From contig CALLLW010000056.1 in the NCBI GenBank assembly GCA_938007995.1, forward strand, positions 31,706 through 95,705: a stretch of 64,000 nt of DNA, written 5' to 3'. The DNA comes from an uncultured Granulosicoccaceae bacterium (GTDB lineage: Bacteria; Pseudomonadota; Gammaproteobacteria; Granulosicoccales; Granulosicoccaceae). Shown here one piece after another: positions 43,761 to 52,557 of this stretch; the stretch's first letter is position 1, and every line of letters begins with the position of its first letter. The notes under the pieces are model-generated. The model was not told the origin of the DNA. It worked only from the letters and a program-made list of their open reading frames with translations, and did no database searches. Position numbers and translations under genes: made by a program.

Positions 43761-44984
43761 ATGATAGATCGCTCAATATACCCGCTTATTGGCTTATCAC
43801 TTTTACTATCGGGCCAGGCATTAGCAAACCTACCGGTGTGCCGCAGTGCTTTATCCGACAGCGACAACGATGGCTGGGGTTGGGAAAACAACACCAGCTG
43901 CAGAATCGCGTCAGAGAGCTTTAACAACAATAACCAAAGCACTGCCATGGCGTCAGGCCTGGTCATCTGCAGCACGGCAGGAGCTGATCCTGACGGCGAC
44001 GGCTGGGGATGGGAAAACAACGCGAGCTGTCGAGTCGGCTCCACAACGAGCAGCAATCAAGCGACCCCGGCCAACACACAACCAACAATCTCGTCGCAAA
44101 ACAACGCACCGGCAACTTGTAGCTCAGCTGATGTTGATCCGGATGGAGATGGCTGGGGATGGGAAAACAATGCCAGTTGTCGTGTTATCGCCAACAGCGA
44201 TAGCTCAGGCAGCAGCATAAGCGCGCCGCAAGACAGACCACAGCAAAGTTCTCCTGCCTGCAGCATCCCGGCACTGGATGAAAACAATGATGGTTTTGGC
44301 CGCGAAAATAATCAGATCTGTATCGTGGATACACCGGTTAGCATACGCATAATGGCTTTAGGTGATTCCATTACCCATGGCCACAGCTTCGGTAATGCTG
44401 CGTCCTATCGTCAGCCACTGAACACCATCATGACCTCCGCTGATTGTCAGTTTGACATGGTAGGTTCACAAAGAGGAAATTTTCTGCACAACACATATGT
44501 AGCGCCACACGAGGGATACAGTGGTCACACAGCAGATCAAATTCTCAACGGATTTGTTAATGCCGCCGGTAATAACGAAGGAATCAGTGTGACTATCAAT
44601 CGCTATCAGCCACATGTTGTGCTGCTGCACATCGGTACAAATGACATGAGGCTCGGACAGAATATTGATCAAACCGTGGCAGAAATGGATCAAATCATTT
44701 CAGTCATTCTTGCAGCAGACTCAGCACCAGTGGTTTTCCTGGCCAATGTCGTTCCCTGGTATGCAAACGCAAGAGTAGGCGCTGATGTTGTAATACTTGG
44801 CGATCGAATAGAAGCATACGCTGCACAGTTAAATAACCCTCGGGTCAGACTAGTCAATGTAAGAGCCGGCTTTAATCGATCAATGATGCGAGCCGACAAC
44901 GCTCATCCAAATCCAGCAGGCGAACAACACATCGCAGAGCGTTTTTTTGCAGCCTATGACGACGCCGGATACTGCAGACAGTAA
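43761..44984 (+). CDS. Secreted SGNH-type esterase with four DxDGDGWGWEN-like repeats
   Basis: The 407-residue protein has a signal peptide (to SGQALA), then four modules of ~17 residues, each an acidic run followed by GWGWENN-x-x-C: DSDNDGWGWENNTSC, DPDGDGWGWENNASC twice, and a diverged DENNDGFGRENNQIC. Linkers are Ser/Asn/Gln-rich. Residues ~195-405 form an SGNH hydrolase: GDSITHG (catalytic Ser), the Gly near FDMVGSQRG, HIGTNDM (Asn) and DNAHPNPAGEQH (Asp-His), resembling CE3-type acetyl esterases. The modules probably bind calcium and/or polysaccharide and direct the esterase to acetylated carbohydrate; this is inferred. Confidence 0.87.
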   Translation: MIDRSIYPLIGLSLLLSGQALANLPVCRSALSDSDNDGWGWENNTSCRIASESFNNNNQSTAMASGLVICSTAGADPDGDGWGWENNASCRVGSTTSSNQATPANTQPTISSQNNAPATCSSADVDPDGDGWGWENNASCRVIANSDSSGSSISAPQDRPQQSSPACSIPALDENNDGFGRENNQICIVDTPVSIRIMALGDSITHGHSFGNAASYRQPLNTIMTSADCQFDMVGSQRGNFLHNTYVAPHEGYSGHTADQILNGFVNAAGNNEGISVTINRYQPHVVLLHIGTNDMRLGQNIDQTVAEMDQIISVILAADSAPVVFLANVVPWYANARVGADVVILGDRIEAYAAQLNNPRVRLVNVRAGFNRSMMRADNAHPNPAGEQHIAERFFAAYDDAGYCRQ

Positions 44985-44987
44985 AAA

Positions 44988-45737
44988 CTAACAACTATCT
45001 GCAAATAACTCCGGCAGGAGCTTGCCAGCTTCACCGACAAGCTCGGTAACGCGGGCACCTGTACGGCCGTGGCACTCTGTATTCACCACAATAACTTCAG
45101 CACCATTACTGACTGCAATCTCTATTAAACCGGCCGCGGGATAAACCTGCGCGCTGGTCCCCACTACCAACATCAAATCTGTCTTCTCAGCTTGCGCTAC
45201 TGCACTCTGAATTATCTGCGCAGGTAACGATTCACCAAACCAGACCACCGAAGGACGCATGTAGCCACCACAGTTGCATTGACGCAGCGGTGGAGCCTGG
45301 TGCAAATCAATCAGCTCTTCATAGCCGCACTCTGCATTGCAATGATCTTTCAGCAATGTGCCGTGCAGGTGCAGTACAGGGCTTGAATCGATACCGGTAA
45401 TTTCCAGCGCTTGCTCAAGGAGATTGTCTACGTTCTGGGTGATGTGCGTCCAGCCCGGCTGCTTTGCAAGTGACACATGTGCATCATTCGGCTTTGCACC
45501 GGCAAGCGTCTTTCTGCGCCAGTTGTACCAGTCTATAACTGTTTCCGGTGCAGCGAGAAACCCTTCCTGCGAAGCCAGTTGCTGCGGATCAAACCTCGAC
45601 CACAAAGCATCTTCATCCGAGCCTTCGCGAAATGTCGCGATCCCTGATTCCGCACTCAGACCGGCACCGGAGAAGCTCACCGGGTTACTTGCATGTGCAA
45701 TTTTCGCGACAGCAGCTGTTAGCCTATCCCTACTCAT
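44988..45737 (-). CDS. Sir2-family NAD-dependent protein deacylase
   Basis: The 249-residue sirtuin shows PVSFSGAGLSAESGIATFREG (NAD motif), ITQNVDNLLEQA, LHLHGTLL (catalytic His), four Cys for zinc (HCNAECG and RQCNCGG), VVWFGESLP and VVGTSAQVYPAAGL. The segment DWYNWRRKT has Tyr-x-x-Arg at the position that binds acidic acyl groups in SIRT5 and CobB, so desuccinylation or demalonylation is plausible. Its start overlaps the stop of the GNAT gene by 8 nt, coupling an acyltransferase to a deacylase. Confidence 0.92.
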   Translation of the reverse strand: MSRDRLTAAVAKIAHASNPVSFSGAGLSAESGIATFREGSDEDALWSRFDPQQLASQEGFLAAPETVIDWYNWRRKTLAGAKPNDAHVSLAKQPGWTHITQNVDNLLEQALEITGIDSSPVLHLHGTLLKDHCNAECGYEELIDLHQAPPLRQCNCGGYMRPSVVWFGESLPAQIIQSAVAQAEKTDLMLVVGTSAQVYPAAGLIEIAVSNGAEVIVVNTECHGRTGARVTELVGEAGKLLPELFADSC

Positions 45738-46245
45738 TTCCGTTATCTATAGACTTTTCCGTAACGCGCGCCATATATAACGCATCGACGAACTCACCGT
45801 CCCTGAAAGCAAATCCTCTGGCTTCTCCTTCAACATCGAATCCGGATTTCTCATACAACCGCCTTGCCGATATGTTATCGCTGAACACAGTCAGTTCCAG
45901 TCTGGTGATGTTTAACCAACTCTCTGCAAGATCAATGACTTCACGCATCAATGCCGTACCGATGCCCTGACCGTTATGCCCATCAAGTACCGCCATACCT
46001 ATGTATCCGGAGTGTCTGCGACGCATATTCTGATTAACATAAAGTGCGATGTGACCCACCACCTTACCACCTGATTCAGCAACCAAACTGTAAGAACCCG
46101 GCACGGGCTTTTGCAGGCGCTCTTGCCACAGAGAATCTGCTACATGCGGCAACTGCAGCGTACCTGCCACAGCCTGCTTTCCGCTGTAGATACTTTTAAC
46201 CGCTTCTGCATCATCCTGCCGACTGTGTCTTATAGTTATATCCAT
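45730..46245 (-). CDS. GNAT family N-acetyltransferase
   Basis: The 171-residue protein matches the YhhY-like/RimI GNAT fold: ITIRHSRQDDAEAVKSIYSGKQAVAGTLQLP, GHIALYVNQNMRRRHSGYIGMAVLDGHNGQGIGTALMREVIDLAE (acetyl-CoA motif with Q-x-x-G-I-G-x-A) and NISARRLYEKSGFDVEGEARGFAFRDGEFVDALYMAR. The TLQLP opening resembles acetyltransferases acting on small amines or amino acids. It lies 51 nt after the BLUF kinase gene and overlaps the sirtuin gene. Confidence 0.9.
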   Translation of the reverse strand: MDITIRHSRQDDAEAVKSIYSGKQAVAGTLQLPHVADSLWQERLQKPVPGSYSLVAESGGKVVGHIALYVNQNMRRRHSGYIGMAVLDGHNGQGIGTALMREVIDLAESWLNITRLELTVFSDNISARRLYEKSGFDVEGEARGFAFRDGEFVDALYMARVTEKSIDNGNE

Positions 46246-46296
46246 GATTGTTATTTGAGTAGCGGTAAATTACTGCGCCTCAGCCATGCCGGGCTG

Positions 46297-48948
46297 TTAA
46301 TCTGTTGATTCGCAAGCCGTGGCCTGCCGCCCCGCGCTTCCCAACTGCTGCTGTATGGTGCTCCTGATTTTAGCGATACTAACAGGTTTATGTAAAACCG
46401 GCCCGTGGAGTGTGGTTTCATGCATCTGGTCATGTTCAACATAGCCGGTGATGTAGATAACCTTTAAAGTTGGATCTGTGCCAACGGCTCTATCTGCCAG
46501 GTCAATTCCATCGATTGCGCTGTCATTCATCATCACATCAGTGATCAGCAAATCGAAAGTCTTTTTGTCTGCAATCAGTTGCAAGGCTTCAACTGCCATA
46601 GGCACATAAGTTACATCGTGCCCGGCATCCAGTAACATCTTTTTTATTAACTCGCCGAACTGTACATCATCCTCTACCAACATTACTCTGTGGCCGGATG
46701 GCTCTTGTGTATACACCGGCTGCCCATGTCGATCAATTCTTGAAACGGTGATCGGCGCCTGGTCGATTATCATTCGCACATTAAGCCCACTGCCCCGGGC
46801 ATTATTTTCTATTCGCAATTCCCCCATGCACTGCTGCATGAAGCGATACACCATTGAGAGCCCGAGCCCACTTCCAGCTTTTTTTGTTTTAGTGGTAAAA
46901 AAGGGATCCGTCGCCCTTCTCAACAGTGATGACGTCATACCCGGGCCATCATCGACGACTGTTATTTCAATTTGAACTGAATCATCAGGTATGTCGGCTG
47001 CCTCATTGCTGTTGCTCGACACAGTCGATAGTTCACGTACCGCAATCCGTACCATAGTACCGATGCCGCTACTCAATATCGCATCACGACTATTTATAAT
47101 CAGGTTCAACAACGCATTTTCAAGTTGCGCGTGGTCACAATTTACAGCGAGCCGTTTATCCACTCGATCAAAATACAGTCTCACAGCATCGGGACACTGC
47201 GATTGCGCCAGATGCTCCACTGCCCGCAACACGTCTGACAACGGACGCACCTCGGGCACGATTGGCTGCCTGGCAGAAAATGCCACCAGCCTGTTAACCA
47301 GATCAGTTCCGCGATGTACCGTATCGATGGCCAGTTGAATCAATCTTTCCTGTTCTGCCTTGTCAGTTTGAATTCTGGCAAGCTCAAGCGAATTCAGCGA
47401 TGTGGCAAGTAAGTTATTAAAATCATGCACTATGCCGCTGGTCATATACTCCAGTGCTTCAAACCTGTCTGAACGACGTTGAGTGCGATTAAGCTCAAGC
47501 ATAGTGATATCGTCAAACACCAATACGACTGCCACTGCCGAATCAGACTGTATAACCGACACTGCAGAACAGGCGAGATATTTCACCTCAGATTCATTGT
47601 AGGGAACCAGCAAAACGATTAAGTCCTGAAAGATCTTGCTACTTTCCGCCTCATTCCTTTTGCTTTGCAGTGGAAGATTTGATTCTGCGACTTTCTCTCT
47701 ATAGAACTTTAAAGCCTTCTTGATTGGCTGCGCATCATCATCCAGCGGCATCTGATCTATAGCATTTAAGAACCGCACCTGCTCCGGCCATTGAAACGGA
47801 ACTTCGTATTTTTCCAACTCAAACAACTCACGCGCTGCATCGTTTAACATGAGTACACGACTGTCTTCGTCAAGCACAATGATGGCACTATTGACCATAT
47901 TGATCACCAGGTCCTGACGCTTTACACTTGATGTCAGTGCAAGGCGCTGACGATTCGAAGAGTGTTTCTGTAGATGATTTTCAAAAACCATGCGATGCTT
48001 GAGCAGAAAATCCTCTATGCAGCAAAGAAAGCGTTGTTGCTCTTCTATTACAACCGCATGGCTTTGCCTTGCTGAATTTTTGTGCATGAACCACACAGCG
48101 CCAACGGAATATTTATCTGCCTTTCCAGTTGAACGGGAAGCGTTTTCAACATCGAGTGAAATCAAATAACCGTTTGCTGAGTGATAGTTGTTCTGATCGC
48201 ACACTTTCGCTATCCCCGAGGGCAGATCCACAACTACATCAGAACTCTCTACGTATTTCTTATGTTTCTTCTCCAGCATCCCATGCACATTGTCAGGTGA
48301 ACCCAATAGACCACGGCTCTCCCCATCTAAAAGGGCTGAATTAGTTGTGTAAACTCTAAGTTCGGCAGAACCAGCCTGTCTGAGTAATAACAAAATATCG
48401 CTACCCTTAAATGCCAGCGCACCCATTTCCAGCACTGAGTCGAGACCATCGATATCACCTGCAGAAATACTGAAAGCCGCGAGGGAACGATCTTCGCGAG
48501 ATCTATATTTAACCGCCTGTCTCTCTGCGCGCTGATTAAAGCGAAACTGTTGCATCAAACCAACGATGTAATCTACATCCCGCGCGTCTGCAAAACCAGT
48601 GCTATGGGTACGAGCAATAATTGAAGACGCTTCTCCCGCCTTGAGCCGACTGGATGCCATCGACCAATCCGGAAACATCTCCTCCGGGAAGTCAGTACGC
48701 AATAACACCCGCGTACTTTTGTGTCTGTGGTCTTTTTTAATCCGTTGCATGGTTTGCTCTACTGCAACCCTCGACCCCTGCAGCAGTTGACAAAAATAGC
48801 CAGGGCCTCGATCAGCGGGAGCATGTAGCAGAAGACCGGTAACAGCGGCCGTTTGGTTTAATTGAATAGCCTGCTCTCTAATCTGATCAAGTGCCGTCTG
48901 CTCAACGACATCAGTTCCCTCACTGACGTAGATTAGTGTATAGAACAT
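46297..48948 (-). CDS. BLUF-sensor hybrid histidine kinase with C-terminal receiver
   Basis: The 883-residue predicted soluble protein begins with a BLUF blue-light domain (residues 1-~100): Y7 in LIYVS, N31 in the segment leading to VTGLLL, Q54 in YFCQLLQGS and the DWSM end (W95, M97) occupy the flavin-contact positions of AppA/PixD-type photoreceptors. A GAF-like stretch (~150-310) and a PAS-like stretch (VNSAIIVLDEDSRVLMLNDAARELF, ~350-470) follow. The kinase has H508 in GIVHDFNNLLA, NALLNLIINSRDA, VDDGPGMT and GSGLGLSMVYRF. The C-terminal receiver has VMLVEDD, LLITDVMM and LHKPVS. It should autophosphorylate under light control. AGGA precedes ATG 48948. Confidence 0.9.
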   Translation of the reverse strand: MFYTLIYVSEGTDVVEQTALDQIREQAIQLNQTAAVTGLLLHAPADRGPGYFCQLLQGSRVAVEQTMQRIKKDHRHKSTRVLLRTDFPEEMFPDWSMASSRLKAGEASSIIARTHSTGFADARDVDYIVGLMQQFRFNQRAERQAVKYRSREDRSLAAFSISAGDIDGLDSVLEMGALAFKGSDILLLLRQAGSAELRVYTTNSALLDGESRGLLGSPDNVHGMLEKKHKKYVESSDVVVDLPSGIAKVCDQNNYHSANGYLISLDVENASRSTGKADKYSVGAVWFMHKNSARQSHAVVIEEQQRFLCCIEDFLLKHRMVFENHLQKHSSNRQRLALTSSVKRQDLVINMVNSAIIVLDEDSRVLMLNDAARELFELEKYEVPFQWPEQVRFLNAIDQMPLDDDAQPIKKALKFYREKVAESNLPLQSKRNEAESSKIFQDLIVLLVPYNESEVKYLACSAVSVIQSDSAVAVVLVFDDITMLELNRTQRRSDRFEALEYMTSGIVHDFNNLLATSLNSLELARIQTDKAEQERLIQLAIDTVHRGTDLVNRLVAFSARQPIVPEVRPLSDVLRAVEHLAQSQCPDAVRLYFDRVDKRLAVNCDHAQLENALLNLIINSRDAILSSGIGTMVRIAVRELSTVSSNSNEAADIPDDSVQIEITVVDDGPGMTSSLLRRATDPFFTTKTKKAGSGLGLSMVYRFMQQCMGELRIENNARGSGLNVRMIIDQAPITVSRIDRHGQPVYTQEPSGHRVMLVEDDVQFGELIKKMLLDAGHDVTYVPMAVEALQLIADKKTFDLLITDVMMNDSAIDGIDLADRAVGTDPTLKVIYITGYVEHDQMHETTLHGPVLHKPVSIAKIRSTIQQQLGSAGRQATACESTD

Positions 48949-49019
48949 GATGTCCTGGCTGGATCACTCACTCAGAGTGAGTATGCGGGAAAAATATAAA
49001 AGCCGTTGCTGCACATTAT

Positions 49020-49469
49020 CTACAAGGCAGCCACCGACATCAAACGATTAACCTTCTCACCCAGCACTTCCAAAGGTATAGGCTTGCGCAGAATACAGTC
49101 TACAAGACGGTTAATACCGCTTAGCAAATCATAGTGCCCTTGAGCACGTGCAGGCGTGCCAGTCACTGCGATCAATTTGATTTTTTCTTCATCTGCTTTC
49201 ATCACCTGATCGAGATTCACCCGGTTTATCAGTGTAACTCCTCCTTGTTCCAGCTGGCGCCCCTGATGCTGAAAGAAGATATCGATAATGGCCAGATCGT
49301 AGCTGTTGCTATGAAAAAGCACTTCAGCATCTTCAACACTACCGCAGACATCTACCTTGCAACCATTCCCCTGCAGGTATGTTTGCCAGATTGAAGCCAA
49401 CACGCCGTCATCCTCGACTATCAATATTTTTATAGCGTTTTCACGATCAACTCGATGCTGTGTACTCAT
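49020..49469 (-). CDS. Stand-alone receiver-domain response regulator
   Basis: The 149-residue protein is a single receiver domain: acidic pair in IKILIVEDDGVLAS, the phosphoacceptor Asp in YDLAIIDIFFQHQG, Thr/Ser switch in LIAVTGTPARAQG and the Lys of ILRKPIPLEVL. There is no output domain. It lies between the CheB-CheR gene (73 nt upstream) and the BLUF kinase (71 nt downstream), fitting a CheY-like shuttle or phosphorelay intermediate. AAGGT precedes the ATG. Confidence 0.92.
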   Translation of the reverse strand: MSTQHRVDRENAIKILIVEDDGVLASIWQTYLQGNGCKVDVCGSVEDAEVLFHSNSYDLAIIDIFFQHQGRQLEQGGVTLINRVNLDQVMKADEEKIKLIAVTGTPARAQGHYDLLSGINRLVDCILRKPIPLEVLGEKVNRLMSVAAL

Positions 49470-49542
49470 GCCTGATACCTTCTTAGCAATAAACTGGTGA
49501 TACTCTTGTCTTCTGAAGATTGCGCTGTCACAGCAGCGATCG

Positions 49543-52287
49543 TTATTCGAGGACTGTCATCACCACACCATTCACAGAGTTATCGGATGATATATAGGGA
49601 TTAATACTTATATTCACTGGTGTGCCGGCCTTCACAGTTTTTACCTGTCTGGCAACAACCTCACCTGATTGAAGTACTCTATTCAAGTCGCTAACCAGGT
49701 TTTTGTATTCAAGATCAAATTGAAAGTCTGTTATGGGTCGTTCAATGTCCCCGGGCAACAAATGAATATACCTTGCCATTTTAGGTGTGTAGCGTCTGAT
49801 TGCCAGAGTACTGTCAAGAAATATAATCCCGTAACCTGTTGAGTTCAGCAGATTATCAAGATCTGTATTGGACTCCATTAGCTCGGCAATTTTTTCCTGA
49901 TACTCCGTATTTACCGAATACAACTCTTCATTTACTGACTGAAGCTCTTCGTTGGTGGATTGAAGTTCTTCGTTTGCAGCCATTAATTCCTCGTTGGTTG
50001 ACTGCAATTCCTCACTGGTAGTATCAAGCTCCGCATAAGCATTACGTAACTCCTGTCTGGAATCGAGTAATTGGAGATCAAGCTCGCGCAGCCTTTCCTG
50101 AGTATGCATATCAACATCATATCGTTCGAGCGATTCATTATTACCAGCAACAGACTTAGTTTGATCAACAACGGGCGATGGTTCGCTGAATAGAAGCAGA
50201 TAAAGCGTCTCTCCGGTATCGCTGTAGTCTCTCAGCCTGGAAACCGTGACATCGACGACAAGGTTAACACGGGCGTCATCAGAAGATGACAAACTGATTG
50301 GAGATGCCGTTCCAAAAGGAACGCCAGTCATGCCAAACCGATCTTTACGCTCTTCCTCGAGTCTTGCCACGCAAGTAGCTACCGGCACCATCAGGGCTGA
50401 ATTCAGCAAAACATTGATGTGAGTACTTACCTGCCCTGAGCTATGAAATCCCATATAGCGGCTGCAATCACCAAAAATCTGCCTGATGTGAAGATCTTCA
50501 CCCAGAAGTACGCCCGTCGGGCCAAACTCCTCCAACACCCGGTTGCGTATGACACTTGAGAGATCGCGTTGATTACTACCCGCTACGTTACCAACGGGAG
50601 CCTGGGTCAACCGGTTCACTTTGACTTTTGCTTCACTGGATAGTTTGCGTCGTAGTTTTTCCAATGCTATGTGCGGTGGTAACACACGCTTTGAATCGCT
50701 GACTTTGGACCAGACTTTTGCCGCAGTGTTATATTCTTTAAACGAATTATCGCCAGTCGTTAATGACTCCGAACTGCCAAGCCAGAGATATCCACCTGTG
50801 CGCAGTGAAAAGTTAAAGATACTCAACACCCGCTCCTGCGCCTCGGGCAGTAAGTAAATAAGCATATTTCGACAAACGACCAGATCCATATTTGAAAATG
50901 GCGGATCATCTAATACATTATGCGTGGCAAAAACAACCATATTGCGTAACACGCGGTTCACCACATAATTCCCACCTTCGTCACGGGTAAAAAATCGTTC
51001 AAGACGCTCAGGACTGATATCGCGACCGATCTGAGGCGGGTAAACGCCATACGATGCATATTCGACAGCGCTGGAATTCACATCAGTAGCGAATATTTTC
51101 ACCGAATTGGATAGCGAGTGCGCTCTTAGTCGCTCCGACAGCAGCATCGCAAGAGAGTAGACCTCTTCTCCACTCGATACGCCAACCATCCATACCCGAA
51201 TACTGCTTTGATCTGGTTTGTTATCAATAATCGATGTGATCAACGGATCGATTGTTTCAATCCATACTTCCTGATCGCGGAAAAACTGCGTGACACCAAT
51301 AAGCAAATCCGACTTCAGTAAATTAAACTCACCCGGGTTCTCATCCAGCACTTTGGCGTACTCGGGCAAAGTACGAGCATTGCATACCCACATACGATGC
51401 TCAAACCTTCGTGAGACCATGGCCGGCTTATATAGAGAAAAGTCAACTCCGGTTGCAGCATTCAAGCGCTTTAAAATACTTTCGATAGTCTCCGGGTTAT
51501 TGGCCAGATGCTCTCTGAATTCCGTTTCTGCAGAATCTACACTGTAGTTTTTAAGATACGAAACCAGCTGCCGGGTCAATTGATTGATATCAGCTATGCT
51601 ATCAACGTAGCCGGTTCGAATTGCAGCCAATGGCATACCGTCAAACTCAGCATCCGCCGGATCCTGTACCAGCACCAATCCACCCACCTCTCGCAACGAC
51701 TTGATACCCACACTGCCGTCGCTGCCAGTGCCGGATAAGACTATTCCTACTGCTTTCCTGCCCAGATCTCTGGCCAGTGAACTGAAGAATTTGTCGATTG
51801 GAAGATTAGGATTGCCAGTCCTTTCAATCTCTACGAGACTTATCCTGCCATCACAAATAGAAATGTTGCGATTCGGGCGCAGAACATAGACATGATTGGC
51901 TTCAAGCTTTTCATTGTCATCGGCGAGCTTTACGCTCATGCGCGAATGGCGTGATAGCAATTCATCCATCAGGGTTTTGAAGTTTGGCGACAGATGCTGC
52001 ACCACCACGAATGCAGCACCGGAGTCATGCGGCATCTGATCGAAGAAACCCTGCAATGCTGAAAGCCCGCCGGCGGAAGCACCGATTCCAACGATATGAC
52101 TGGGTTCTGCTAACTCGCCAGTGTTTGAGTTGTCTACAATAGCCGGATCAACTGAATCACCACCGACAGCATCTTCTCGGGAGTTAGCAGCAACCTCTTT
52201 AGCTGGATGCTGATTGCCGGGACTTGTTATCTCAGGCGGAGACTCAACCACCTCTTCGGTTTCATTATCACTATCGCTGCCACTCAT
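49543..52287 (-). CDS. CheB-CheR fusion with coiled coil and PAS domain, lacking a kinase
   Basis: The 914-residue protein starts with an acidic linker, then a CheB methylesterase domain (~60-250; IVGIGASAGGLSALQGFF with the catalytic Ser, VQHLSPNF with His, LSGTGSDGSVG...DPADAEFDGMP with Asp), a CheR methyltransferase domain (~260-520; LLIGVTQFFRDQEVW, WMVGVSSGEEVYSLAML, ATDVNSSAVEYA, VVCRNMLIYL) and a long Glu/Leu-rich coiled coil (repeated STNEEL, ~730-800) followed by PAS (IIFLDSTLAIRRYTPKMARYI). It ends soon after the PAS domain, whereas many CheB/CheR/PAS proteins continue into an HWE-type kinase. The missing kinase may be supplied by the BLUF protein. Confidence 0.92.
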   Translation of the reverse strand: MSGSDSDNETEEVVESPPEITSPGNQHPAKEVAANSREDAVGGDSVDPAIVDNSNTGELAEPSHIVGIGASAGGLSALQGFFDQMPHDSGAAFVVVQHLSPNFKTLMDELLSRHSRMSVKLADDNEKLEANHVYVLRPNRNISICDGRISLVEIERTGNPNLPIDKFFSSLARDLGRKAVGIVLSGTGSDGSVGIKSLREVGGLVLVQDPADAEFDGMPLAAIRTGYVDSIADINQLTRQLVSYLKNYSVDSAETEFREHLANNPETIESILKRLNAATGVDFSLYKPAMVSRRFEHRMWVCNARTLPEYAKVLDENPGEFNLLKSDLLIGVTQFFRDQEVWIETIDPLITSIIDNKPDQSSIRVWMVGVSSGEEVYSLAMLLSERLRAHSLSNSVKIFATDVNSSAVEYASYGVYPPQIGRDISPERLERFFTRDEGGNYVVNRVLRNMVVFATHNVLDDPPFSNMDLVVCRNMLIYLLPEAQERVLSIFNFSLRTGGYLWLGSSESLTTGDNSFKEYNTAAKVWSKVSDSKRVLPPHIALEKLRRKLSSEAKVKVNRLTQAPVGNVAGSNQRDLSSVIRNRVLEEFGPTGVLLGEDLHIRQIFGDCSRYMGFHSSGQVSTHINVLLNSALMVPVATCVARLEEERKDRFGMTGVPFGTASPISLSSSDDARVNLVVDVTVSRLRDYSDTGETLYLLLFSEPSPVVDQTKSVAGNNESLERYDVDMHTQERLRELDLQLLDSRQELRNAYAELDTTSEELQSTNEELMAANEELQSTNEELQSVNEELYSVNTEYQEKIAELMESNTDLDNLLNSTGYGIIFLDSTLAIRRYTPKMARYIHLLPGDIERPITDFQFDLEYKNLVSDLNRVLQSGEVVARQVKTVKAGTPVNISINPYISSDNSVNGVVMTVLE

Positions 52288-52557
52288 TGTGCACCTGACT
52301 ATTTACCTGCGATGAACCTGCTTTGACTGCTCCCGCCTAATCATGTGTGATTCTAGATAAATCCATTGCCCGGTTCCTTACGAGAACCTTCTATTACCCA
52401 ATATTCATCAGTCCGGCCTTACAGTCCATACCAGGGTCTTCCCGTGCCACGTCCTGCTTTGCCAAGGCCATTCTTTAGCAAGAACCTTTCTTTACCCGTG
52501 AGGGTTTTAACCCACGGTTTCACTTTATAAAACTCCCTGTTATCAGCATACACTAAA

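Noticed and set aside
52496..52517. Hairpin between the GGDEF-EAL and CheB-CheR genes as a terminator
   Set aside because: A stem of about 10 bp with a bulge is present but no T tract follows on the minus strand, so termination is not supported.
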